A stretch of DNA of 64,000 bases from Labilibaculum sp. (GTDB lineage Bacteria > Bacteroidota > Bacteroidia > Bacteroidales > Marinifilaceae): assembly GCF_963664555.1 (NCBI RefSeq), contig NZ_OY761461.1, positions 3,823,769 through 3,887,768 on the forward strand. The letters are read 5' to 3'. Below are positions 1-7,722 of the stretch, in pieces; position 1 is the first letter of the stretch, and each line of letters begins with the position of its first letter. The position numbers and the translations under genes were made by a program. The notes beneath the pieces were generated by a model. It saw nothing but the letters and a program-made list of their open reading frames with translations, ran no database searches and was not told the DNA's origin.

Positions 1-1251
1 CAAACTGGTTTCAGATTAAAAAGCAAAGAGAAAAACAGAGACAACAGCTTTAATGATATTGAGCCAAATGATGAAAACGGCTTTATAAGTAATGCCTTAA
101 ATAATCAATATGATGCCAGTAAAAGTGATTTTATGGCCGGAGATTATGCTGCCGGACACTTTGCATCCAAACAATTTCTTGGAGGATTAAATTTCGATAA
201 TCAGTATAACCAAACCCGAAATGTTGAAGAGGAAGCCGGTAACTTTGAAGCAAAAGAAGATGTTTACGCCGGATATGTTCGTTTGGATCAGGATTTTGGA
301 AAAAAACTTAAAATGATTTTTGGTCTTCGTGCAGAACAAACAAAATTAAAATATTCCGGTAGAATTTTGGATATCCCTGCTGACGGCGATCCAACGATTA
401 GCACTACTGCAAAAGAAAAGAACGACTATACCAACATTCTTCCCAGTGTAATTGCAAAATTGTCGCTATCCGAGAATACAAAACTAAAACTAGCCTGGAC
501 AAACTCTATTTCACGCCCGAAATACTACGATTTGGTTCCGCACAGCAAAATTAAACAGGAAGATAATGAAATTGAAATAGGAAATCCTAAACTGGATCCA
601 ACCAACTCAATGAACTTTGATGTAATGGCTGAGCATTACTACTCAAATGTTGGATTACTTTCCGGTGGTTTCTTTTACAAATCGTTAAGTGATATTTCGA
701 ACACCATTGAACACAGAGATTTCAGCTACAGTGGGAAGACCTGGGACAAATTCTACCAACCTATTAATGTTGGTGATGCTGACCTTTATGGTTTTGAGTT
801 TGCTTTTCAAAGACAATTGGATTTTCTACCAGGTTTCTTAAGTGATATGGGATTTTATGCCAACTATACCTACACTCATTCAAAAATGAAAAACGTGAAC
901 ATTTCGGGTAGAGAAAATGAGGATTTATCGATAGTAGGAACACCAGAAAACAACGTTAATTTATCTTTATTTTACGAAGGTAAAAAACTAAATGTACGTG
1001 TATCATTGCAATATGCTGATGATTTTATTGATGAGTGGGGAGAATCTGCATTTTACGACAGCTACTATGATAAAGTAACACATATGGATGTAAGCGCTGG
1101 CTACAACATCAATTCCAATTTCAGCATTTTCGCATCGGTAAACAACATCTTAAACGAACCTTTACGCTACTACCAAGGAGACAAGAGTCACACCAAGCAA
1201 GCTGAATACTATGGCGCTAAAGCGAATATTGGTTTAAAAATGAATTTCTAA
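1..1251 (+). CDS. TonB-dependent receptor, C-terminal part (5' end outside window)
   Basis: The frame is open from base 1, so the gene starts before the window and only its last ~416 residues are seen. The visible part is the outer-membrane beta-barrel: alternating aromatic/polar strands, an FGLRAEQTKL-type strand, and a terminal strand ending NIGLKMNF, with the final Phe typical of barrels inserted by BAM. Plug and TonB box would lie upstream of the window. The phytase lipoprotein gene follows after 18 bases in the same direction, so the two are very likely co-transcribed. The receptor may take up phytate, its lower inositol phosphates, or a metal complex of them. The substrate is inferred from the neighbour only; the barrel itself shows no specificity. 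Confidence 0.85.
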   Translation, partial: QTGFRLKSKEKNRDNSFNDIEPNDENGFISNALNNQYDASKSDFMAGDYAAGHFASKQFLGGLNFDNQYNQTRNVEEEAGNFEAKEDVYAGYVRLDQDFGKKLKMIFGLRAEQTKLKYSGRILDIPADGDPTISTTAKEKNDYTNILPSVIAKLSLSENTKLKLAWTNSISRPKYYDLVPHSKIKQEDNEIEIGNPKLDPTNSMNFDVMAEHYYSNVGLLSGGFFYKSLSDISNTIEHRDFSYSGKTWDKFYQPINVGDADLYGFEFAFQRQLDFLPGFLSDMGFYANYTYTHSKMKNVNISGRENEDLSIVGTPENNVNLSLFYEGKKLNVRVSLQYADDFIDEWGESAFYDSYYDKVTHMDVSAGYNINSNFSIFASVNNILNEPLRYYQGDKSHTKQAEYYGAKANIGLKMNF

Positions 1252-1269
1252 GCAAAAACAAATTTTATT

Positions 1270-2400
1270 ATGCATAAAAGACCAAATACAATAATTCTAC
1301 TAGGAATAACTGCATCGCTCCTAATTGCCTGTTCATGCGATCGCTCAAGCGAAGGTTCGAGAAAAGCTTCTTTACTGATTGAAAAAGTTACTGAAGCAGA
1401 CGGCGAAACGGATGCACTGAAAAATAGATTGGCAACTGAAGATGCTGCTGATGATCCTGCAATATGGGTAAACCCTGACTCTCCGGAACAAAGCAGAATT
1501 ATAGGTACAGATAAAAAAGGCGGTTTAGCTGTATATGATTTAGATGGCAATGAACTATTTTACTATGCAGATGGTAATATGAATAATGTTGACATCCGTC
1601 AAAATATTAAAACTGGGCAGGGTTTAATTGACATTGCAGCCTGTTCGAACCGAAGCTCAAACACTCTGAATTTCTACAGCATCGAAAAAGACGGCAGTTT
1701 ACATCAATTTGAAAATGCCATTCCTGTTGAAATGAAAGATGAAGTTTATGGTTTTTGCCTGTCTAAAAATCAGGATCAACTTTACGCCTTTGTGAACAGC
1801 ACTTTTGGAAATATTGAACAATGGGAAATCGTGCCGGAAGGCAAAAAGATTTCCACGAAATTGGTTCGACGACTAAAACTTGCCAGTAAAACAGAAGGAA
1901 TGGTTTCCGACGACGAGGCTGGTATACTTTTTATAGGAGAGGAAGCCAAAGGAATTTGGAAAATATCAATAGATCCAAACAGTACAAAAGGATTTGAGCT
2001 TCTTTCCCAGAGTACGGTAGATAAAAATGAAAACATTTATGAGGATATCGAAGGTTTGTGCATTTACAAACAATCGAATGGATCTGGATACCTAATTGCC
2101 TCCAGTCAGGGAAACTATTCTTATGCTGTATTTGAACGCAAAACACCTCACAACTATTTAGGTAGTTTTAGAATTGATAATGGACTGATTGACGGTGTGG
2201 AAGAAACAGACGGCATTGATATCATTAACCTAAATCTTGGCGAAAAATTCCCGGCAGGGATGTTTGTTGTTCAGGATGGGTTTAATAAAAAGGATGAAAA
2301 ATCAATTGCCCAGAACTTTAAAATGGTACGATGGGAAAAAATAGCAAATCTTTTCGAGCCAAAACTAAATATTGACACTCAATGCATTGCAGCTAAATAG
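1270..2400 (+). CDS. Beta-propeller (3-)phytase lipoprotein
   Basis: A 376-residue secreted phytase of the beta-propeller (BPP) family, which releases phosphate from myo-inositol hexakisphosphate in a calcium-dependent way. The N-terminus is a lipoprotein signal with lipobox LLIAC (Cys ~21), so the enzyme should be anchored to a membrane, probably facing outward. Family motifs are visible: DDPAIWVN near residue 58, GTDKKGGLAVYDLDG near residue 80, the acidic blade motif NIYEDIEGL near residue 258, and LIASSQGNYSY shortly after. Length is normal for a single-domain BPP. It sits 18 bases behind a TonB-dependent receptor gene, an arrangement known for BPPs in several Gram-negative lineages and consistent with uptake of its products. 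A hairpin terminator follows directly. Confidence 0.9.
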   Translation: MHKRPNTIILLGITASLLIACSCDRSSEGSRKASLLIEKVTEADGETDALKNRLATEDAADDPAIWVNPDSPEQSRIIGTDKKGGLAVYDLDGNELFYYADGNMNNVDIRQNIKTGQGLIDIAACSNRSSNTLNFYSIEKDGSLHQFENAIPVEMKDEVYGFCLSKNQDQLYAFVNSTFGNIEQWEIVPEGKKISTKLVRRLKLASKTEGMVSDDEAGILFIGEEAKGIWKISIDPNSTKGFELLSQSTVDKNENIYEDIEGLCIYKQSNGSGYLIASSQGNYSYAVFERKTPHNYLGSFRIDNGLIDGVEETDGIDIINLNLGEKFPAGMFVVQDGFNKKDEKSIAQNFKMVRWEKIANLFEPKLNIDTQCIAAK

Positions 2401-2411
2401 CGGACTGTATA

Positions 2412-2453
2412 ATCTAAAAAGAGCAGGCATTAAAAGTCTGCTCTTTATTTTTT
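2412..2453 (+). terminator. Rho-independent terminator after the phytase gene
   Basis: A 9-bp stem AAAGAGCAG / CTGCTCTTT (2418-2426 with 2438-2446) is followed by a T-rich run. It lies between two convergent genes and its right arm overlaps the stop codon of the minus-strand kinase, so it may work in both directions. Confidence 0.75.
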
Positions 2454-5400
2454 CTTCTCCGACATCATCCTGGGCTTAAGAAACTCATACAAAAGCTTAT
2501 ATAGGACATCTTTATCGATTGGTTTTGATATGTATCCTTTAAAACCTTTCTCGATCATCTTCTCTCTATCTTCTTTCAAGGCATATGCAGTTTGCGCAAT
2601 TATCGGAATATTTGGGTTCATCTTTAATATCCGTTTTGATGCCCTATACCCATCCATTACAGGCATTTTAACGTCCATCAATATTAAGTCAACATCTGTT
2701 TTATCTTCTATAATTTTTACAGCCTCCATTCCATTTTTTGCCCAGATCACTTTGGCAGAAGTGGGTGTTAAAATTTCATCTAACAGCATATAATTAATTT
2801 CAATATCTTCAACAACAAGAATCGTTTCGTTTTTTAATAAAGGTGGTACAAGTCCGGCTTCCAAGCTTTTAATTCTTCTAATTTGTGAATGAACCACATT
2901 TCTTAATCTAAAATAAAAAGTTGTTCCCTTATCCTTTTCTGAGGTGAGCCATAATTCTCCATCCAACAAGTTCGAAATCTCCTTACAAATTGCCAATCCT
3001 AAACCTACTCCTGACTGCATGCCCACACCAGTTTCCTCAATCTGTCTGAAAATATCAAAAATAATTTTTGTGTGCTCCGGTAAAATACCAATTCCAGTAT
3101 CTGACACATAGAAGGTAATATCCGATCCTTCAACCTGATATCCATACGTAATTATTCCTGATTGTGTATATTTTATTGCGTTATTCAAAAGATTAGTTAT
3201 CAATTGTATCAATTTTGTTTTATCCGAATACAAATACAGACTATCATCATCGGGAATGCATTTTAACCGCGTTGTTAAATTAAACTTATTGCTCTTATTT
3301 ATCTCTGATTTTACATATTGCTGTAACGTTAAGAACAACTCAGCCAGAGAAAAATCCTCTTTTTTAACTTTAGCTTCTTTCGCCTGAAGAAGCGATACAT
3401 CAAATATCGATTCGATTATTTTCAACAAATGTTGTCCACTTGATTTTATGATCTCATTGCGTTTTACTATTTTATCAATAGAAGACTTAGAGTTTACTAA
3501 TCCACTAAATCCTATGATAGCATTTAAAGGGGTTCTTAATTCATGAGACATAGATGCCAAAAATGTAGATTTTAATTGGTCACTTTCCTCAGCCTTTTCT
3601 TTTGCAAATATAAGTTTCTGCTCAAATTTTTTCCGGCTGATTACACCAGCCAACACATCAGCGAAGGTATAGAGTAAATTGATGTCTTCTGAATCCCATT
3701 CTTTATCATGAAAAACGGAATCGAAGCCCACAAAACCTAATAAGGACTCATGAGATAATATTGGAAGAACTAACAGTGATTTAAGATCGGAATGAAAATT
3801 ACCAATCTTTTTCTGAGTCGATTTTAATGAAAGTTTCGATAAAGGAAGATAAAGGTGTTCCCGTTGATTAAACTTCTCAATCCACCAATAGAAATTTTCA
3901 ACAGCCAAATTCTGAGAAATTTCTTTCTTGGAAACAACACCATCCCGACACCATTCGTTAGTATTACTCAATGTAATTCTATTTTCCTCAAACAAAAACA
4001 CATAACTTCTATCTGTATTCGTAAATTCACCAATGTTCTTTAATGCACGGTCAATCAACTGATCTACATCACTTAAAGATGAACCAATAAAATCAGCAGA
4101 AATATCAATTAGCAATTTTTCTATTTCCGTTTTATGTTTTAACCGGGCCTCTGATATCTTCCGATAACCAACATCCCGAACAATAGATTGAACGAATCTG
4201 GTCCCATTTAAATCTATTAAATTAGAATTAATCACAACTGGAATAATTTCACCCGATTTGGTTAGATGATTCGTTTCAAAAGAGACTTTTCCTTTTTTTC
4301 GCAAAGTCTCTCTTATGGTATTCATCCCCTTGTCTAACTTTTTTTCTTTTACTCTTAAATTTGCCGGAGTAAGCTGATAAAACTCTTCCCGGGAATAACC
4401 ATAACGCTTAATAGCGGCGTCATTAACTTCAACAAATTTTTGAAATTTAGATTCATGCCATGGATGAACAAAAACAGCATCGTTTAAAGAATTAAAGAGT
4501 ATTCTAAACTTGTTTTCACTTTGTATTAAATTCTGTTCAGCAATCTTTCTGTCGGTAATATCGGCAATATAGCCTTCAATAAATAAAGGTTTATTATTTT
4601 TATCCTTTATAGTTATTCCCTGCTCAAACACCCATTTAAGTGTCCCGCCTTTACTAATGATTCTATACTCGATTGTAAATCTTTTATTTTTTGAGCTTGC
4701 TTCATTTACAACTTGTGCAACAAAGTCCCGATCTTCGGGATATATTATATCATTGTAGGCAATATGTGAATTGTAATTAAGTTCTTCTGGCGTATAACCA
4801 GTTAAGTTTAAGCCTCCCTGACTAACGTATAACATGGTCCAAAACTCATCTGCCAAACATCTATAAACCATACCCGTAAGATTACCCATTAAAGTAGATA
4901 ACCTTCTGGTGGCCTCGATGGATTTACGCTGCATTTTTTTTTGCTCTGTAATATTCCTTACAATTGCGGTAATTTCTCTATCTCCACTGCTGCTGATTCT
5001 GAACTCAAAATAACAAACGCCTCTTTCTTCGATTCTAAGCCGATAATCAAAAACCTGTACCTTTCCGGTATCTAAAGCAGCCTCCAAAGAATGCATAAAC
5101 TCAAGAGTCAAATTCGCCTCAAATACTTTTCGGATATCCAAATCAATAATTGATTCTTCATTTCGGAATAATCCTTTCTCCTCTCCATGAAGATCTATCA
5201 CCTTTCCATCCCTTGATATTCTTAAAATTAAATCGGGAATTGTTTCCAGCAAGGCATTTGCTTTTGCCTCACTTTCTTTCAAACGTTTCTCTGCTGCTAA
5301 CCTTTCGGTAATATCTTCAAATATGGTAAAAACTTCTTCACTCAATCCAGTCTCCTTATTCATTAAAGGCGTTGCAGTAATACTAATCCAGATGTAGGCC

Positions 5401-5825
5401 TGCTTTTGAGGATTATATACACCAAGTATTGAATTAGTCACCTCTTTACCTGTCATCAAGGCAATTTTTGCAGGATGCGTTTCCATGGTCATTAAAGAAC
5501 CATCTGCAAGGATGTTCTTTATTCTTGGTTCAAAACTTTCAATATCGAGTAAAAATTCTTTTTCAACCCCTAAAATTCTTGATGCAGAAGGATTTGCATA
5601 AATTATTTTCCCTTCCTTATTTCGAATTATTATTCCTTGATTTGTAGTATTATAAAGAAGATCAGCCCTATTAACCGCATTTGTTTTTTTAAGGCTTTTA
5701 GAGTAATGATCTCTTTCCTTTTTCAATTTACCAACTTGCTTTTCCAACTCAGTAATTCTTTCCTTGTATTCGGAAAGTAATCTTTCGAATGCATCAGGGG
5801 ACATATGTTGATTGTTATCAGGCAT
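2445..5825 (-). CDS. Soluble PAS/GAF hybrid sensor histidine kinase with C-terminal receiver
   Basis: A 1126-residue hybrid histidine kinase without signal peptide or membrane segment, so it should sense in the cytoplasm. Domains in order: coiled coil (~10-50), PAS (~55-170), PAS (~185-295), PAS_3-type (~305-425), PAS (~435-555), GAF (~560-725), HisKA with phospho-acceptor His761 in MSHELRTPLNA, HATPase_c (~860-975, N-box LLNNAIKY and G-box GVGLGLAICKE), and a receiver (~1000-1118) with phospho-acceptor Asp1051 in LILMDVKMPVMDG. It has no DNA-binding output domain and no adjacent response regulator, so it probably hands phosphate to an HPt protein or regulator elsewhere. The signal is unknown. 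It is a monocistronic gene convergent with the phytase gene. Confidence 0.92.
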   Translation of the reverse strand: MPDNNQHMSPDAFERLLSEYKERITELEKQVGKLKKERDHYSKSLKKTNAVNRADLLYNTTNQGIIIRNKEGKIIYANPSASRILGVEKEFLLDIESFEPRIKNILADGSLMTMETHPAKIALMTGKEVTNSILGVYNPQKQAYIWISITATPLMNKETGLSEEVFTIFEDITERLAAEKRLKESEAKANALLETIPDLILRISRDGKVIDLHGEEKGLFRNEESIIDLDIRKVFEANLTLEFMHSLEAALDTGKVQVFDYRLRIEERGVCYFEFRISSSGDREITAIVRNITEQKKMQRKSIEATRRLSTLMGNLTGMVYRCLADEFWTMLYVSQGGLNLTGYTPEELNYNSHIAYNDIIYPEDRDFVAQVVNEASSKNKRFTIEYRIISKGGTLKWVFEQGITIKDKNNKPLFIEGYIADITDRKIAEQNLIQSENKFRILFNSLNDAVFVHPWHESKFQKFVEVNDAAIKRYGYSREEFYQLTPANLRVKEKKLDKGMNTIRETLRKKGKVSFETNHLTKSGEIIPVVINSNLIDLNGTRFVQSIVRDVGYRKISEARLKHKTEIEKLLIDISADFIGSSLSDVDQLIDRALKNIGEFTNTDRSYVFLFEENRITLSNTNEWCRDGVVSKKEISQNLAVENFYWWIEKFNQREHLYLPLSKLSLKSTQKKIGNFHSDLKSLLVLPILSHESLLGFVGFDSVFHDKEWDSEDINLLYTFADVLAGVISRKKFEQKLIFAKEKAEESDQLKSTFLASMSHELRTPLNAIIGFSGLVNSKSSIDKIVKRNEIIKSSGQHLLKIIESIFDVSLLQAKEAKVKKEDFSLAELFLTLQQYVKSEINKSNKFNLTTRLKCIPDDDSLYLYSDKTKLIQLITNLLNNAIKYTQSGIITYGYQVEGSDITFYVSDTGIGILPEHTKIIFDIFRQIEETGVGMQSGVGLGLAICKEISNLLDGELWLTSEKDKGTTFYFRLRNVVHSQIRRIKSLEAGLVPPLLKNETILVVEDIEINYMLLDEILTPTSAKVIWAKNGMEAVKIIEDKTDVDLILMDVKMPVMDGYRASKRILKMNPNIPIIAQTAYALKEDREKMIEKGFKGYISKPIDKDVLYKLLYEFLKPRMMSEKKK

Positions 5826-5930
5826 AAATTAAGATGTTACTTAATAAAACCAAAATAGTATACCACAAGTTACTAAAACAACATCAAGAATTTATCAGAA
5901 ACAGATATAAATTATTTGATTAAAAAACTG

Positions 5931-6395
5931 CTAGCGTATATAATACTCAGACGTTTGCTTGATTTCCTTAATTACAAATGTACTATTCAACACACCAATA
6001 TTTTTAATTTTTGACAGCTTGTACCGAACAAATTCATGATACTCTTCCAGACTTCGAACATGTATTTTTAGAATAAAATCGACCTGTCCGGCAACATGAT
6101 AACATTCCTGTACTTCTTGTAAATCCTGAATTTGCTCTTCAAACTCATCAATAAAAGCTTCATTGTGATATCGCATGGAAACCTGACACATTGCGGTAAC
6201 AGTTCTTCCTATTCTCGTTTTATCGAGAATTGCAACATATTTTTTAATAAACCCTTGATTCTCGAGTCTTCTGATTCTCTCGTAAACCGGGGACACTGTC
6301 AGACTCAGCATCGACGCAATTTCTTTTGCTGTCTTTTTTGAATCGTTCTGAAGCAGCCTCAGAATCGTTTTATCTGTTTGATCTAAATTCTCCAT
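5931..6395 (-). CDS. Lrp/AsnC family transcriptional regulator
   Basis: A 154-residue feast/famine regulator. An N-terminal winged helix-turn-helix (~5-60, starting LDQTDKTILRLLQND and including KTAKEIASMLSLTVSPVYERI) is followed by a RAM/AsnC ligand-binding and oligomerisation domain (~68-145), including the HVAGQVDFILKI strand typical of these proteins. Length is normal. It is divergent from the L-threonine dehydrogenase gene across a 188-bp AT-rich region with two palindromes, so I infer that it controls that gene and itself in response to an amino acid, perhaps threonine or glycine. The effector cannot be read from sequence. Confidence 0.92.
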   Translation of the reverse strand: MENLDQTDKTILRLLQNDSKKTAKEIASMLSLTVSPVYERIRRLENQGFIKKYVAILDKTRIGRTVTAMCQVSMRYHNEAFIDEFEEQIQDLQEVQECYHVAGQVDFILKIHVRSLEEYHEFVRYKLSKIKNIGVLNSTFVIKEIKQTSEYYIR

Positions 6396-6471
6396 ATCAG
6401 AAAAAATTACTCCTTTTATAACGTTTGCACAATCACCACAAGTAAAATAAATGGCTAAAGTTTATATTTTC

Positions 6472-6492
6472 AATAATTATTACCTAATTATT
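6472..6492. promoter_or_regulatory. AT-rich dyad, candidate Lrp/AsnC operator
   Basis: Perfect 8-bp arms AATAATTA (6472-6479) and TAATTATT (6485-6492) are separated by 5 bases. The dyad lies midway between the divergent Lrp and threonine dehydrogenase starts. Size and AT-richness fit Lrp-family sites; binding is inference. Confidence 0.4.
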
Positions 6493-6528
6493 CAGGAAAT
6501 GTATGAAATAATATGGAAACAGCTTTAC

Positions 6529-6540
6529 TTTGCTAGCAAA
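6529..6540. promoter_or_regulatory. 12-bp perfect palindrome TTTGCTAGCAAA
   Basis: It lies 43 bases upstream of the threonine dehydrogenase ATG and overlaps a weak TTACTTTG that resembles the Bacteroidota -7 box (TAnnTTTG). It could be an operator at the promoter; no direct proof. Confidence 0.35.
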
Positions 6541-6583
6541 TAAAACGGTTACACATTACAAAATACCAATTCGATAAGATCAA

Positions 6584-7555
6584 ATGAAAAAGGATGTAAT
6601 TTTAATTATTGGAGCAAACGGACAAATCGGTTCGGTTCTTACAAAAACTCTTCAAGAGAAATTTGGAAAAGATTTTGTCGTTGCCTCTGATCTAAGAAGG
6701 GATCCTAATTTCGAAGGTATTTTTGAGTTGATTGATGCTACAGATTTTGAACAAATTCAATCTGTTGTAACAAGATATGGCGTAAATCAAATTTATCATC
6801 TGGCAGCTATTTTATCGGCTAAAGGTGAACAGGCTCCATTGGCAACTTGGGACATCAATATGAAAACCCTTTTTAATGTATTGGAAGTTGCCCGATTGAA
6901 TCACCTTGATAAAGTATTCTACCCAAGTTCAATTGCTGTGTTTGGCGATGAAGCCGACATGGATAACACACCACAAGATGCATTTCTGAATCCTGCAACT
7001 GTTTATGGGATCAGCAAGTCTTCAGGTGAAAACTGGGCACAATATTACTTTTTACGTTACGGACTGGATGTTCGTTCAATTCGTTATCCAGGCATTATCG
7101 GTTACCAATCTTTACCCGGTGGCGGAACAACAGATTATGCTGTAGATATTTATCACAAAGCAGTATTGAAAGAGGAATTTACTTGTTTCTTAAATGATAA
7201 TTGTGAATTGCCAATGATTTTTATGGAAGATGCCATTCGTGCAACTATAGAATTGATGGATGCTCCAAAAGAATCAATAAAAGTAAGAACATCGTATAAT
7301 CTTGCAGGCGTTAGTTTTTCTCCTGCTGACATGGTTGCTTCTATTCAAAAGATTTATCCCGGTTTCAAAATAAAATACGAAGCTGATTTCAGACAAGAAA
7401 TTGCTTCAAAATGGCCTAACTCGATTGATGATTCGAAAGCAAAAGCAGATTGGAACTGGAAACCAGAATATGATTTGGAAGCCATGACCAGTACAATGAT
7501 TGAAAAGTTAACACAACAGTACAAAAAACAACTGGAACTTGAAAATATAGGTTAA
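6584..7555 (+). CDS. L-threonine 3-dehydrogenase, epimerase-type (short-chain) family
   Basis: A 323-residue NAD-dependent enzyme of the extended short-chain dehydrogenase/epimerase family. The Rossmann motif GANGQIG is at residues ~8-14, the active-site Ser region YPSSIAVFG near residue 113, and the catalytic Tyr/Lys pair is in VYGISKSSGE (~142-151). These regions match the animal and flavobacterial type of threonine dehydrogenase, which oxidises L-threonine to 2-amino-3-ketobutyrate, rather than sugar epimerases. The partner ligase (kbl), which makes glycine and acetyl-CoA, is not adjacent. The gene stands alone, divergent from an Lrp/AsnC regulator, and ends at a clear terminator. A generic NAD-sugar epimerase is the alternative, less likely given the regulator context. 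Confidence 0.8.
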   Translation: MKKDVILIIGANGQIGSVLTKTLQEKFGKDFVVASDLRRDPNFEGIFELIDATDFEQIQSVVTRYGVNQIYHLAAILSAKGEQAPLATWDINMKTLFNVLEVARLNHLDKVFYPSSIAVFGDEADMDNTPQDAFLNPATVYGISKSSGENWAQYYFLRYGLDVRSIRYPGIIGYQSLPGGGTTDYAVDIYHKAVLKEEFTCFLNDNCELPMIFMEDAIRATIELMDAPKESIKVRTSYNLAGVSFSPADMVASIQKIYPGFKIKYEADFRQEIASKWPNSIDDSKAKADWNWKPEYDLEAMTSTMIEKLTQQYKKQLELENIG

Positions 7556-7611
7556 CAACCGAAGTCAAACAACAACAAACACACAACAACACACTTACAA
7601 ACACTAATTCG

Positions 7612-7649
7612 AACACCTCATTTTCCATCCGGAATTGAGGTGTTTTTTT
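7612..7649 (+). terminator. Rho-independent terminator after threonine dehydrogenase
   Basis: Arms AACACCTCA (7612-7620) and TGAGGTGTT (7636-7644), with further pairing inside the loop (TTCC/GGAA), run into seven Ts. Confidence 0.85.
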
Positions 7650-7675
7650 GATGACTCAATTGAAAAAAATCCAAA

Positions 7676-7707
7676 TACAAAAAATGCGTCCCTAAAGAAC
7701 GCATTTT
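7676..7707 (-). terminator. Rho-independent terminator after the S9 peptidase
   Basis: Arms AAAATGCGT (7681-7689) and ACGCATTTT (7699-7707). Read on the minus strand the stem is followed by a T-rich stretch. It lies 16 bases beyond the peptidase stop codon. Confidence 0.75.
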
Positions 7708-7722
7708 AAATATTTTTCAGAT

